This document shows, piece after piece, positions 26,182 through 34,756 of a DNA stretch of 64,000 bases; position 1 is the first letter of the stretch; each line of letters opens with the position of its first letter. The DNA is from Pseudomonas putida. Lineage in GTDB: Bacteria > Pseudomonadota > Gammaproteobacteria > Pseudomonadales > Pseudomonadaceae. The notes beneath the pieces were generated by a model. It had not been told where the DNA came from, searched no databases, and saw only the letters and a program-made list of their open reading frames with translations. Made by a program: the position numbers and the translations under genes. The stretch lies in assembly GCF_003228315.1 (NCBI RefSeq), contig NZ_CP029693.1, positions 806,001-870,000 on the forward strand. Direction: 5' to 3'.

Positions 26182-27693
26182 ATGCCTGCCGCCCACTCGA
26201 ACCGCTGGGTTCTTCTGGTGACCGTCGCCGCCGGTCTCCTGCTTATCGTTCTGGACAATTCGGTCCTCTACACGGCCCTGCCTACCCTGACGCGCGAGCT
26301 TGGCGCGACGGCAACGCAAGGGTTGTGGATCATCAACGCATACCCCCTCGTCATGGCCGGCCTGCTGCTCGGCACCGGGACGCTGGGTGACAGGATCGGT
26401 CACCGGCGCATGTTCCTCATCGGCCTCGTGCTGTTCGGTGTCGCGTCGATTGTGGCGGCCTATTCGCCTACAGCGGAAATCCTGATCGGGGCGCGGGCCT
26501 TTCTGGCGGTCGGCGCGGCGGCGATGATGCCCGCGACACTCGCCCTCATCCGCGTCACCTTCGAGGATGACCGGGAACGCAACATCGCCATTGCGATCTG
26601 GGGGTCGTTGTCGGTCGTCGGCGCTGCGCTCGGACCGATCATCGGCGGTTTTCTGCTCGGCCATTTCTGGTGGGGGTCGGTGTTCCTCATCAATGTGCCG
26701 GTAGTGGTCGCTGCCTTCATTTCGGCGCTGATCGTTGCGCCGAAGGTGGCCGGCGATGCGACCAAGCCTTGGGACGTGGTGTCGTCGTTTCAGGCATTGG
26801 TGGCGCTGTCGGCTTTTGTGATCGCGATCAAGGAATCTGCCCATGCCGGGCAGTCGTGGGCCGTCCCCGCTATTTCGCTGCTGGTTGCCATCCTCGCCGG
26901 AGCGCTGTTCGTCCGCCGGCAACTGCGCCTGCCGTTCCCGCTGCTCGACTTCTCGATCTTCCGCAATGCCGCGTTCACATCGGGCGTTCTAGCGGCCGCG
27001 TTCTCCCTGTTCGCCATCGGCGGTGTTGAGCTTGCTACGACGCAACGCTTCCAGCTCGTTGCGGGCTTCACGCCGCTGGAAGCCGGGATGCTGGTTTCGG
27101 CGGCGGCGCTCGGATCATTGCCGACTGCGCTGCTCGGTGGTGCATTCCTGCATCGTATTGGCCTACGTATCCTTATAGCTGGCGGGCTTGCGGCGGGATC
27201 GCTGGCGGTCCTGCTTGCGACATGGGGCATCACTCATGGCCTTGGCTGGCTGATCGCCGGTCTGGCGCTGACCGGTGCCGGCGTAGGTGCAACAATGTCG
27301 GTGGCATCAACGGCTATTGTGGGCAATGTGCCTGTGCATCGCGCCGGCATGGCGTCGTCGGTCGAGGAAGTGTCCTACGAGTTTGGCAGTCTGTTCGCTG
27401 TCACAATTCTCGGAAGTCTTTTGGCCTACCTCTATACGGTCAACGTCGTGTTCCCCGCCGGAACCTCGGAAGCGGCCCGCGACAGCATGGCGTCGGCGCT
27501 GGTCTTTGCCAACGAGGCGGGGGCCGATGGTGTTGTCGTGCGTCAAGCGGCAGGAATCGCATTCGACCACGCCTATACGGTCGTCATGTACGTGGCGGCG
27601 GGTGTTCTGGCCGTGGGTGCCCTGATCACCGGCATCCTGTTGCGGCGCTACGGTCCCGGCTCGCAATCGTCAGCCTATCCCACACAACACTAA
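26182..27693 (+). CDS. MFS efflux pump, DHA2 family (QacA/SmvA-like, 14 TM)
   Basis: 503 residues. First helix with VLLVTVAAGLLLIVLDNSVL and the DHA2 pattern LDNSVLYTALPTL; motif A GDRIGHRRMF after helix 2; motif C region SVVGAALGPIIGGFLLGHFW; then WWGSVFLINVPVVV. Such pumps export quaternary ammonium compounds, biguanides and dyes by proton antiport. The substrate is inferred. A TetR-family gene follows 10 bp downstream, and the promoter has a matching palindrome, so the regulator probably represses its own operon. GC-rich, intact. Confidence 0.88.
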   Translation: MPAAHSNRWVLLVTVAAGLLLIVLDNSVLYTALPTLTRELGATATQGLWIINAYPLVMAGLLLGTGTLGDRIGHRRMFLIGLVLFGVASIVAAYSPTAEILIGARAFLAVGAAAMMPATLALIRVTFEDDRERNIAIAIWGSLSVVGAALGPIIGGFLLGHFWWGSVFLINVPVVVAAFISALIVAPKVAGDATKPWDVVSSFQALVALSAFVIAIKESAHAGQSWAVPAISLLVAILAGALFVRRQLRLPFPLLDFSIFRNAAFTSGVLAAAFSLFAIGGVELATTQRFQLVAGFTPLEAGMLVSAAALGSLPTALLGGAFLHRIGLRILIAGGLAAGSLAVLLATWGITHGLGWLIAGLALTGAGVGATMSVASTAIVGNVPVHRAGMASSVEEVSYEFGSLFAVTILGSLLAYLYTVNVVFPAGTSEAARDSMASALVFANEAGADGVVVRQAAGIAFDHAYTVVMYVAAGVLAVGALITGILLRRYGPGSQSSAYPTQH

Positions 27694-27703
27694 GGAAGCC
27701 GAC

Positions 27704-28270
27704 ATGGCGAGAGCCAGCAAGCGCCTCGAAGTGCTTGAAGCCATTGTGAGCATCATCGAGCGTGACGGCCTCACCGCCGTCACCCTCGACGCCGTAGCGC
27801 TCGAAACCGGCATGACACGCGCCGGCCTTCTGTATCATTTCCCGTCGCGCGAAGCCCTGATCCTCGCCACCCATGAGCATCTGACTCGCTCATGGGAACA
27901 GGAGCTGGAAGCGAGCGCCGGCAACACCTCGGACAGGGCGACAGACGCCGAACGACACGCCGCCTACATCAACACCTGCGCAAGAGCTGCCCGGCGGGTC
28001 GAACTACTGCTCATGCTGGAAAGCTCCGACAATCGGCAGCTTGGCGATCTGTGGCAACAGGTCATCGACCGCTGGGCACCTCCTGCGCCGATTGGAAACG
28101 ACGCTGCCGAGTTGGACAGGTTCATTTCGCGCCTTGCCGCCGATGGGCTGTGGATTCACGAGGCGCTGTCGTCGCGCCCGCTCCCCGAGCAACTGCGCAA
28201 GCGTATCGCGGCGCGCCTCGTCGCGATGGCCGCCGGACCTGTTGAGGCGGAAGAAAACCTCCCGAAATAA
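27704..28270 (+). CDS. TetR/AcrR-family repressor of the efflux pump
   Basis: 188 residues. N-terminal HTH: IVSIIERDGLTAVTLDAVAL, ETGMTRAGLLYHFPSREALI. The C-terminal ligand domain resembles the TetR_C_6 type. It is cotranscribed behind the MFS gene, so pump induction would raise repressor as well. The probable operator is the palindrome at 26130-26153. Confidence 0.87.
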   Translation: MARASKRLEVLEAIVSIIERDGLTAVTLDAVALETGMTRAGLLYHFPSREALILATHEHLTRSWEQELEASAGNTSDRATDAERHAAYINTCARAARRVELLLMLESSDNRQLGDLWQQVIDRWAPPAPIGNDAAELDRFISRLAADGLWIHEALSSRPLPEQLRKRIAARLVAMAAGPVEAEENLPK

Positions 28271-28289
28271 CTGGTGTCCCCCCACAACC

Positions 28290-28428
28290 CTACTGCGCCG
28301 GTGCTGCCGGCGCTTTCACGGTGATGGTGCATTGCTGATCTGAACCGGCCGTGCGCGCGGCCTCGGCGCATTGCCCGATCGCCTCGGCATTGTCGCGCAC
28401 GAGCTGCGAGGAATTTGAGTCGGGAGCC
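28290..28428 (-). pseudogene. C-terminal remnant of an unidentified protein
   Basis: Reverse-strand reading to a TAG at 28290-28292: SNSSQLVRDNAEAIGQCAEA then ARTAGSDQQCTITVKAPAAP. The Cys pair and the Ala/Pro tail look like the end of a small exported or plasmid protein, but I cannot name it. The 5' side merges into unrelated sequence before the Tn5563-like end. Confidence 0.3.
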
Positions 28429-28503
28429 TTCCCATTTTGGCTAGGCATGGAACAATAGCCATTTTCCCTATACCCAAAATGACCAGGAGGCCCGCATGAA
28501 AGT

Positions 28504-28542
28504 GGGGTTTGGGGAGCAATGGAACCAAAAACCAACGTAAGC
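28504..28542 (+). repeat. Left inverted repeat of the Tn5563-like transposon
   Basis: 39 bp, perfect partner of 34718-34756. Begins GGGGTTTGGGGAGCAATGG. Confidence 0.92.
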
Positions 28543-28543
28543 C

Positions 28544-29476
28544 CTACCAACGCTTTTCGGTGTCTTCTTCCCAGGCGCCCATCTCGACAAAACAGTTGCG
28601 CATGTCGGCCTCCTGGCTGATCTCGGTCAGCAGGTCATGCACGCTCTTGTCCAGCTCATCGTCGCTCCGATACGGAATGGTCAACTCATAGTGGCCGGCA
28701 TCCAGCCGCTTCATGCCATAGGGCTCCAGGCAGTAGCGCTCAATGTTCTCCGTGGCCCGCTTCCGGCCGCGCACGAACTTGCTGTTATTCACCACCGCGA
28801 GGCGCAGGGTGACGGTGGCCACCCGCTCGGCGGCGGGCGGCTCTGCCGGCGACGCGGCCGAAGGCTGCTGGTCGCGTGACCTGGCGCTCTTCTGGTACGC
28901 GCCGATCTCGACACCACGGTGGCGCAGGTAGCTGTACAGCGTGCTCTTGGAGATGTGCAGCTTCTCGCCGATCGCGCTGACGCTCAGGCGACCTTCGCGG
29001 TAGAGGGTTTCGGCCGCCATGGCGGTGGCCTCAGCCTTGGCTGGCAGGCCCTTGGGACGGCCACCGATCCGGCCACGCGCCCGTGCGGCCGACAGACCCG
29101 CCTGAGTCCGCTCGCGGATCAGCTCGCGCTCGAACTCCGCCAGCGAGGCGAACAGGTTGAACACCAGGCGGCCTTGGGCGTGGGTGGTGTCGATGGGGTC
29201 ATTCAGGCTCTGTAAGCCGACCTTGCGCTCTGCCAGCTCGCCGACCAACTCGACCAGGTGCTTGAGGGAACGCCCAAGGCGATCCAGCTTCCAGATCACC
29301 ACGGCATCACCCGGCCGCACGTTGGCCAGCAGTTTGTCCAACTCCGGCCGGGCGCTTTTCGCGCCGCTGGCGATGTCTTGGTAGATGCGTTCGCACCCGG
29401 CCTGTTTCAGGGCATCGACTTGTAGGTCGGCTTTCTGATCCCGAGTGCTCACTCGCGCATAACCGATCTTCATCAA
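28544..29476 (-). CDS. tnpR: Serine resolvase with C-terminal extension (Tn5563-like)
   Basis: 310 residues, about 110 longer than usual resolvases. N-terminal catalytic domain with the nucleophile in MMKIGYARVSTRDQ (Ser10), ELIRERTQAGLSAARARGRI, and HTH SVSAIGEKLHISKSTLYSYL. After a Pro/Ala linker comes an extra domain of about 100 residues (VATVTLRLAVVNNSKFVRGR, YELTIPYRSDDELDKSVHDL) of unknown role. It resolves cointegrates, probably at res in 29477-29674. Divergent from the toxin-antitoxin-tnpA operon. Confidence 0.9.
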   Translation of the reverse strand: MMKIGYARVSTRDQKADLQVDALKQAGCERIYQDIASGAKSARPELDKLLANVRPGDAVVIWKLDRLGRSLKHLVELVGELAERKVGLQSLNDPIDTTHAQGRLVFNLFASLAEFERELIRERTQAGLSAARARGRIGGRPKGLPAKAEATAMAAETLYREGRLSVSAIGEKLHISKSTLYSYLRHRGVEIGAYQKSARSRDQQPSAASPAEPPAAERVATVTLRLAVVNNSKFVRGRKRATENIERYCLEPYGMKRLDAGHYELTIPYRSDDELDKSVHDLLTEISQEADMRNCFVEMGAWEEDTEKRW

Positions 29477-29585
29477 AAGTACTGTTTACTCGACTACGTT
29501 AGTAATAGTTGAACTTTGATTAAGCGTACCAGTTATTTGAACCGTAGCGCGGGGAGCTTAACGAACCGAGCCATTCCTCGATAGA

Positions 29586-29613
29586 GTTCGGCAAAACCTT
29601 CGTTTTGTCGAAC
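29586..29613. repeat. Inverted repeat upstream of the RHH antitoxin
   Basis: GTTCGGCAAAAC and GTTTTGTCGAAC (one mismatch) around a 4-base loop, in the gap between divergent tnpR and the antitoxin gene. It may be a res subsite or the antitoxin operator. Confidence 0.5.
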
Positions 29614-29674
29614 CATTGCATCGCCCTTTGTGATTGGCGTATAAACACACAAACACCTATTAGCGGAGAACGCT

Positions 29675-29914
29675 ATGAATACCATTCGCTGGAATGTCGC
29701 CGTCTCGGCCGACACCGACCAGTCGCTTCGGATGTTTCTGGCCAGCCAGGGCGGCGGCCGTAAGGGCGACCTGTCGCGCTTCATCGAAGAAGCGGTACGG
29801 GCACACATCCTGGAGCTGAGCGCTGAGCAGGCCAAGGCCGCTAACGCCCATCTGAGTGAGGCAGAATTGACCAACGCGGTTGACGAAGCGCTCGACTGGG
29901 CACGTAAGCGCTGA
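29675..29914 (+). CDS. Ribbon-helix-helix antitoxin
   Basis: 79 residues (MNTIRWNVAVSADTDQSLRM, RKGDLSRFIEEAVRAHILEL): a short DNA-binding strand followed by two helices, typical of RHH proteins. Its stop overlaps the PIN toxin start (TGATG). AGCGGAGAA precedes the ATG. It should neutralise the PIN RNase and repress the operon that continues into tnpA. Confidence 0.87.
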   Translation: MNTIRWNVAVSADTDQSLRMFLASQGGGRKGDLSRFIEEAVRAHILELSAEQAKAANAHLSEAELTNAVDEALDWARKR

Positions 29915-30324
29915 TGCGGGTCGTGTTGGATACCAACATCCTGTTCAGCGCCCTGATCTCGCCACATGGCGCGCCCGATGCGATCTACCGTGCCTGGCGG
30001 GCGGCGCGTTTCGAGGTGGTGACCTCGCGGATGCAACTCGATGAAATTCGTCGAGCCAGCCGCTATCCCAAGCTTCAGGCCATCCTACAGCCCGCCAAGG
30101 TGGGCGCCATGATCAATAACCTGCAACGGGCTGTGGTACTGGAGCGCCTGACCATCGAGGTCGAAGCCGATGATCCGGATGACTCGTTTTTGCTGGCCAT
30201 GGCCTTGGCGGGCGATGCGGACTACCTGGTAACCGGTGATCGCCGCGCCGGCCTGCTGCAACGCGGGCACATCGAACGCACGCGGATCGTCACGCCCGCC
30301 GTGTTCTGCGTCGAGGTGCTGTGA
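29914..30324 (+). CDS. PIN-domain toxin (VapC-like RNase)
   Basis: 136 residues. Acidic active-site residues are visible in MRVVLDTNILFSALISPHG (Asp6), the central Glu in QLDEIRRASRYP, and DDPDDSFLLAMALAGDADYL-VTGD. It belongs to the PilT/PIN_3 group. It lies 3 bp before tnpA, so toxin, antitoxin and transposase share a transcript. Such placement is known in Tn3-family elements and may link transposase expression to antitoxin levels. Confidence 0.9.
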   Translation: MRVVLDTNILFSALISPHGAPDAIYRAWRAARFEVVTSRMQLDEIRRASRYPKLQAILQPAKVGAMINNLQRAVVLERLTIEVEADDPDDSFLLAMALAGDADYLVTGDRRAGLLQRGHIERTRIVTPAVFCVEVL

Positions 30325-30327
30325 TCA

Positions 30328-33321
30328 ATGCCGGTCGGTTTTCTGACTCAAGAGCAACGCGACGGTTTTGGCCGCTATGTTGATTCGCCCAGCCGTGAAG
30401 AGCTGGAACGTTACTTCCACCTGAGCGATGAAGACCGTGAAGCCATCCAGGTGCTGCGGGGTAACCATAACCGTCTGGGTTATGCCGTTCTGCTGACCAC
30501 CGTCCGCTTCGTTGGCGTTCTGCCGGACAAGCCCGCCGCCGTGCCGGTGGAAGTCCTGCAGGTGCTTTGCCGACAACTGGCGATTCCAGACCCCGACTGC
30601 CTCCAGCGCTATAGCGATCATCGCCGCTGGATACATGCCACCGATATTCAGAACCGCTTTGGCTATCGTCATTTCACCGATCCGGGCATCGGCTTTCGCT
30701 TGAGCCGCTGGCTGTATGCCCTCTGCTGGACGGGCACCGACCGGCCGGGAGTGCTGTTTGAGCGAGCCACCTCGTGGCTGTTCACACAGAAAGTCCTCCT
30801 GCCTGGTGTGTCTCAACTAGAGCGCTTTATCGCCCAGTTGCGCAGTCGGGTCGAAGAACGCCTCTGGTTTACGCTGGGCCGCAGCGTGACTGAGGAACAG
30901 CGATTGCAACTGCAAGACTTGCTGACGGTGGCCGAAGGCAACCGCAGCTCCCGGCTGGATCAATTGCGCTCCGGCCCGGTCATGGTCAGTGGCCCCGCGT
31001 TGATTCGGGCACTGCGCCGGCTCGATGACGTGCGCGGCATCGGCATCACCTTGCCGGCGGCGGCGCACATCCCTCCCAGCCGTATCGCCGCCCTGGCCCG
31101 CTTCGCCAACACGGCCAAGGTCACCGCGATTAATCGGCTGCCGGCGTCGCGGCGGATGGCGACACTGGTGGCCTTCGCACTCTGCCTGGAGGCGACTGCG
31201 CACGACGACGCACTGGAAGTCCTGGAGGCCTTGCTGCGCGACCTGTTCAGCAACGCGGAGAAGGCCGACAAGAAAGCCCGCATGCGCAGCCTGAAAGACC
31301 TGGATCGGTCGGCCGCGACGCTCGCCGCCGCGTGCAAGGTCGTGCTGGACAGGACGATCAGCGATGACAACGTGCGCGCCCGGCTGTTCAACGACCTGCC
31401 GAGGACCACCCTGGAAAAGGCCCTGGAAGAGGTCAACGCGCTGATCCGCCCGGTAGATGACGTCTATTTTCTTGCATTGGAAGCGCGCTACCGCAGCGTG
31501 CGCCGCTTCCTGCCCGACCTGCTCAAGCACATCCGCTTCGGCTTCAGCCCGGCCGGCAAGGGCGTGGCGGCTAGTCTGGAGTGGCTGCAACTGAACCTGC
31601 CGCGCCGGAAGCCAGAGGATGACGCGCCGCAGGAGATCGTGGCCAAGGCTTGGCAGAAGCACATCACCCGCGAAGATGGCTCCCTCGACATGGGTGCCTA
31701 TGTGTTCTGCACGCTCGATGCGCTGCGCACGGCCCTGCGCCGCCGCGATGTCTTCGTCTCGCCCAGTTGGCGCTATGCCGACCCGCGCCTTGGCCTGCTC
31801 GACGGTGCCGAATGGCTGGCGGCGCGACCGATCATCTGCCGGTCACTGGGCCTGACCATCGACGCCAAAACCACCCTGGACGCCTTGTCCGTCGAGCTGG
31901 ATGCAACCTGGCTGGCAGTAGCCGCGCGCCTGCCCGACAACCCGGCGATTCAACTGAGCGAGAACACCGAGGGCAAGACCGAACTGTCGCTCGGGGCGCT
32001 GGACAAGCTGGACGAGCCCTGCTCGTTGCTGCAACTGCGGGCGGCCGTGTCTGACCTGATGCCGCGTGTCGATCTGCCGGAAATCCTCTTGGAAATCGCC
32101 GCCCGCACTGGCTTTTCCGAGGCCTTCACCCATGTCTCCGAACGCAATGCACGCGCCGACAACCTGGTCACCAGCCTCTGCGCGGTGCTGTTGGGCGGGG
32201 CCTGCAACACCGGCCTGGAGCCCTTGATCCGCACCGACAACCCGGCGCTGCGCCGTGACCGGCTGTCCTGGGTCAGCCAGAATTATATCCGCGACGACAC
32301 CCTGTCAGCGGCTAACGCCATCCTGGTCGGAGCGCAAAGCCAACTGGAACTGGCCCAAGTCTGGGGTGGCGGCGAGGTCGCCTCCGCCGATGGCATGCGC
32401 TTCGTCGTACCGGTGCGCACCGTGCATGCCGGCCCCAATCCGAAGTATTTCGGCACCGGCCGGGGTGTCACCTGGTACAACCTGATTTCCGACCAATTCT
32501 CCGGCCTCAACGCCATCACCGTGCCCGGCACGCTGCGCGACAGCCTGGTGTTGCTGGCGGTCGTGCTGGAACAGCAGACCGAGTTGCAGCCGACGCAAAT
32601 CATGACCGACACCGGGGCCTACAGCGATGTGGTGTTCGGGCTCTTCCGCCTACTTGGCTACCACTTCAGTCCGCGGCTGGCCGATGTCGGCGGTACCCGC
32701 TTCTGGCGCACGCGCCCGGACGCGGACTACGGCAAGCTCAACGGGCTGGCCCGCCAGTCGGTCAAACTCGACCTGATCGCCGAGCACTGGGACGACCTGC
32801 TGCGCCTGGCCGGCTCGCTCAAACTCGGCCGGGTGCCGGCGACTGGCATCATGCGCACGCTGCAAACGGGAGATAGACCCACCCGGCTGGCCCAGGCGCT
32901 GGCCGAATTCGGGCGGATCGAAAAGACTCTGCACACGTTGACCTATATCGACGACGAGTCCAAGCGCCGCGCCACCCTGACCCAGTTGAACCGAGGCGAA
33001 GGCCGGCACAGCCTGGCCCGCGCCGTGTTCCACGGCAAACGCGGCGAGCTCCGCCAGCGCTACCGCGAAGGCCAGGAAGACCAGCTCGGTGCTCTGGGCC
33101 TGGTGGTGAACATCATCGTGCTGTGGAACACCCTCTACATGACGGCGGCCGTGGAACGGCTCAAGCAGCACGGCTATCCAGTGCTGGAAGAGGATTTGGC
33201 CCGGCTATCGCCGCTGATCTACGAGCACATCAACATGCTCGGGCGGTATTCCTTTGCGGTACCGGAAGAAGTTGCGCGCGGCGAGCTGCGGCCACTGCGT
33301 AATCCAGACGACGACCTGTGA
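30328..33321 (+). CDS. tnpA: Tn3-family transposase, Tn5563-like
   Basis: 997 residues (MPVGFLTQEQRDGFGRYVDS). DDE regions: VASADGMRFVVPVRTVHAG, IMTDTGAYSDVVFGLFRLLG, LNRGEGRHSLARAVFHGKRG. Complete and in frame. Follows the PIN toxin gene directly. Confidence 0.94.
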   Translation: MPVGFLTQEQRDGFGRYVDSPSREELERYFHLSDEDREAIQVLRGNHNRLGYAVLLTTVRFVGVLPDKPAAVPVEVLQVLCRQLAIPDPDCLQRYSDHRRWIHATDIQNRFGYRHFTDPGIGFRLSRWLYALCWTGTDRPGVLFERATSWLFTQKVLLPGVSQLERFIAQLRSRVEERLWFTLGRSVTEEQRLQLQDLLTVAEGNRSSRLDQLRSGPVMVSGPALIRALRRLDDVRGIGITLPAAAHIPPSRIAALARFANTAKVTAINRLPASRRMATLVAFALCLEATAHDDALEVLEALLRDLFSNAEKADKKARMRSLKDLDRSAATLAAACKVVLDRTISDDNVRARLFNDLPRTTLEKALEEVNALIRPVDDVYFLALEARYRSVRRFLPDLLKHIRFGFSPAGKGVAASLEWLQLNLPRRKPEDDAPQEIVAKAWQKHITREDGSLDMGAYVFCTLDALRTALRRRDVFVSPSWRYADPRLGLLDGAEWLAARPIICRSLGLTIDAKTTLDALSVELDATWLAVAARLPDNPAIQLSENTEGKTELSLGALDKLDEPCSLLQLRAAVSDLMPRVDLPEILLEIAARTGFSEAFTHVSERNARADNLVTSLCAVLLGGACNTGLEPLIRTDNPALRRDRLSWVSQNYIRDDTLSAANAILVGAQSQLELAQVWGGGEVASADGMRFVVPVRTVHAGPNPKYFGTGRGVTWYNLISDQFSGLNAITVPGTLRDSLVLLAVVLEQQTELQPTQIMTDTGAYSDVVFGLFRLLGYHFSPRLADVGGTRFWRTRPDADYGKLNGLARQSVKLDLIAEHWDDLLRLAGSLKLGRVPATGIMRTLQTGDRPTRLAQALAEFGRIEKTLHTLTYIDDESKRRATLTQLNRGEGRHSLARAVFHGKRGELRQRYREGQEDQLGALGLVVNIIVLWNTLYMTAAVERLKQHGYPVLEEDLARLSPLIYEHINMLGRYSFAVPEEVARGELRPLRNPDDDL

Positions 33322-33333
33322 TCCCCCTAAACG

Positions 33334-33546
33334 CTATGAGCAACACCCAAGCTGCTGCTGGATCGGCGGGCACTTCACCGAGCCGAACGAACAGAAAACG
33401 CAGCAATCCCCTGGGTTGGGGCGCAGCAGCGCCTTGCAGTTGCTGCACTCGTAATAGAACTGGCAGGCGTCCGTGGGCATGGTTTCCGGCTTGGCGAAGC
33501 CGCAGCGCGGGCAAGTCAGCACGGACTCAAGGACAATGGCGCTCAT
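33334..33546 (-). CDS. GDCCVxC-domain metal-associated protein
   Basis: 70 residues with nine cysteines: LTCPRCGF, YECSNCKALLRPNPG, GDCCVFCSFGSVKCPP, GCCS. Two zinc-ribbon-like CxxC pairs come before the GDCCVxC motif. Small proteins with this motif are common in mercury and other metal operons; the function is not established, but binding of a thiophilic metal is plausible. Last gene of the merTP operon, 7 bp after merP. Confidence 0.82.
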   Translation of the reverse strand: MSAIVLESVLTCPRCGFAKPETMPTDACQFYYECSNCKALLRPNPGDCCVFCSFGSVKCPPIQQQLGCCS

Positions 33547-33553
33547 CGTGACC

Positions 33554-33829
33554 TCACTTCTGCACTGTGGAGGGGTATCCCGCGTTCGCGGTCGCCTCAG
33601 TCAGTGCCTCGGGCTGGGCCTTATCGGGATCGTAGGTGACGGTCGCCGTCTTCTGGTCGAAATTGACCTGGACGTCACTCACGCCGGACACCTTCTCCAG
33701 CGACTTCTTGACCGTGATCGGACAGAGTCCGCACGTCATGTTCTGCACGTCGAGCGTGACGGTTTTCGGGGGAGCCGCCAGCGCCACGAAGGGCAAGGCG
33801 AAAAGCACGGCGATCAGCAGTTTGCGCAT
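33554..33829 (-). CDS. merP: Periplasmic mercury-binding protein MerP
   Basis: 91 residues. Signal peptide MRKLLIAVLFALPFVALA, then an HMA fold with the metal site MTCGLCPITVKKSLEKV. Takes Hg(II) in the periplasm and passes it to MerT. 12 bp downstream of merT. Confidence 0.95.
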   Translation of the reverse strand: MRKLLIAVLFALPFVALAAPPKTVTLDVQNMTCGLCPITVKKSLEKVSGVSDVQVNFDQKTATVTYDPDKAQPEALTEATANAGYPSTVQK

Positions 33830-33841
33830 GGTTAATCTCCT

Positions 33842-34198
33842 TCAGTAGAACAGCGGGGCGAGCCACGGCACGGCCAATAGGCCGAGCAGCAGCACGCTGA
33901 CGATCCAGAACACGAGTCGCTGTCGCACGAGCGTGCGCGGATCGGCGCAGGGTGTACCTGGCGTACAAACCTGTGGCACCAGGTAGAGCTTGCGGAATGC
34001 CAATCCCAGGAACAGTAGAGTCAACCCGATGAAGAGGGGGCGTAGTGGCTCCATCATGGTCAGAGCGCCCACCCACGTACCGCCGACACCGAGTGCCAAC
34101 AGCACCAGTGGCCCGACACAGCACACCGACGCACCGATGGCGGTCAGCGAACTCGCGACCAGCGAGCCTTTCCCGGTGAGTTGCATCCCCATTCCCAT
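33842..34198 (-). CDS. merT: Mercury transport protein MerT
   Basis: 118 residues with three membrane helices. The Cys pair in the first helix is in IGASVCCVGPLVLLALG, the second pair is in CTPGTPCADP. Carries Hg(II) into the cytoplasm. No merA reductase is present in this element, so uptake is not followed by reduction here; without merA elsewhere the cell would take up mercury without detoxifying it. Confidence 0.95.
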   Translation of the reverse strand: MGMGMQLTGKGSLVASSLTAIGASVCCVGPLVLLALGVGGTWVGALTMMEPLRPLFIGLTLLFLGLAFRKLYLVPQVCTPGTPCADPRTLVRQRLVFWIVSVLLLGLLAVPWLAPLFY

Positions 34199-34234
34199 CT
34201 CCTGAGCCTGATTGCCTAGGTGCTATTCTAAACT

Positions 34235-34252
34235 CCGTACCAAAGTACGGAA
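34235..34252. promoter_or_regulatory. mer operator (MerR-binding dyad)
   Basis: TCCGTACCAAAGTACGGA, a perfect dyad with a 4-bp centre between divergent merT and merR, the classic MerR binding sequence. Confidence 0.92.
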
Positions 34253-34266
34253 TCAAGGAGAAAGTG

Positions 34267-34665
34267 ATGGCCACAGAGCTGACCATTGGCAAGCTGGCAG
34301 ACGCCGCCGGGGTGAACGTCGAGACGATCCGCTACTACCAGCGACGCGGGCTGCTGGATGAACCAGCCAAACCCTTGGGTGGCCATCGGCGCTATCCGGT
34401 GGACATGGTGAAGCGACTGCGTTTCATCAAGCGGGCTCAGGCGCTGGGTTTCACGCTCTCGGAAGTCGGTGGACTGCTGACGCTGGATGAGTCGTGCGCC
34501 TGTGCCGAAACGCGAGCACGGGCTGCACGCAAGCTCGCGTTGATCGAGCAGAAGATGGCCGACTTGGTCGTCATGCAGCAACTGTTAGGCGAACTGGTGC
34601 AGCAATGTGATGCGGGAGACGGCGGAACGATCTGCCCGATCATCGAGGCACTGATCAGAGAGTAA
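34267..34665 (+). CDS. merR: Mercury-responsive regulator MerR
   Basis: 132 residues from the ATG at 34267 (a GTG one codon earlier is open). HTH: LTIGKLADAAGVNVETIRYY, then QRRGLLDEP. The Hg-binding cysteines are present in DESCACAETR, QQCDAGDGG and TICPIIEAL. Divergent from merT with the operator between them. It represses and, with Hg(II), activates merT transcription. Confidence 0.95.
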   Translation: MATELTIGKLADAAGVNVETIRYYQRRGLLDEPAKPLGGHRRYPVDMVKRLRFIKRAQALGFTLSEVGGLLTLDESCACAETRARAARKLALIEQKMADLVVMQQLLGELVQQCDAGDGGTICPIIEALIRE

Positions 34666-34717
34666 TGCCTGGCGGGTGAGCTGGAGATCGGAAAGCCCCT
34701 TTACGGTGGGATTCAGA

Positions 34718-34756
34718 GCTTACGTTGGTTTTTGGTTCCATTGCTCCCCAAACCCC
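34718..34756 (-). repeat. Right inverted repeat of the Tn5563-like transposon
   Basis: 39 bp, perfect partner of 28504-28542. Confidence 0.92.

Larger units (their letters stand above)
28504..34756. mobile_element. Tn5563-like transposon (mercury transport, RHH/PIN module)
   Basis: 6253 bp between perfect 39-bp inverted repeats (28504-28542 and 34718-34756, start GGGGTTTGGGGAGCAATGG). Contents tnpR, RHH antitoxin, PIN toxin, tnpA, GDCCVxC protein, merP, merT, merR match what I know of Tn5563. The pentamers outside the ends differ (AAAGT left, TGGAG right) and the LysR gene on the right lacks its start, so a deletion or recombination happened at one end after insertion. Confidence 0.88.

Noticed and set aside
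33322..34666. A complete mercury-reduction operon
   Set aside because: Only regulator, transport proteins and a small Cys-rich protein are present; no merA or merB sequence is found in the window.
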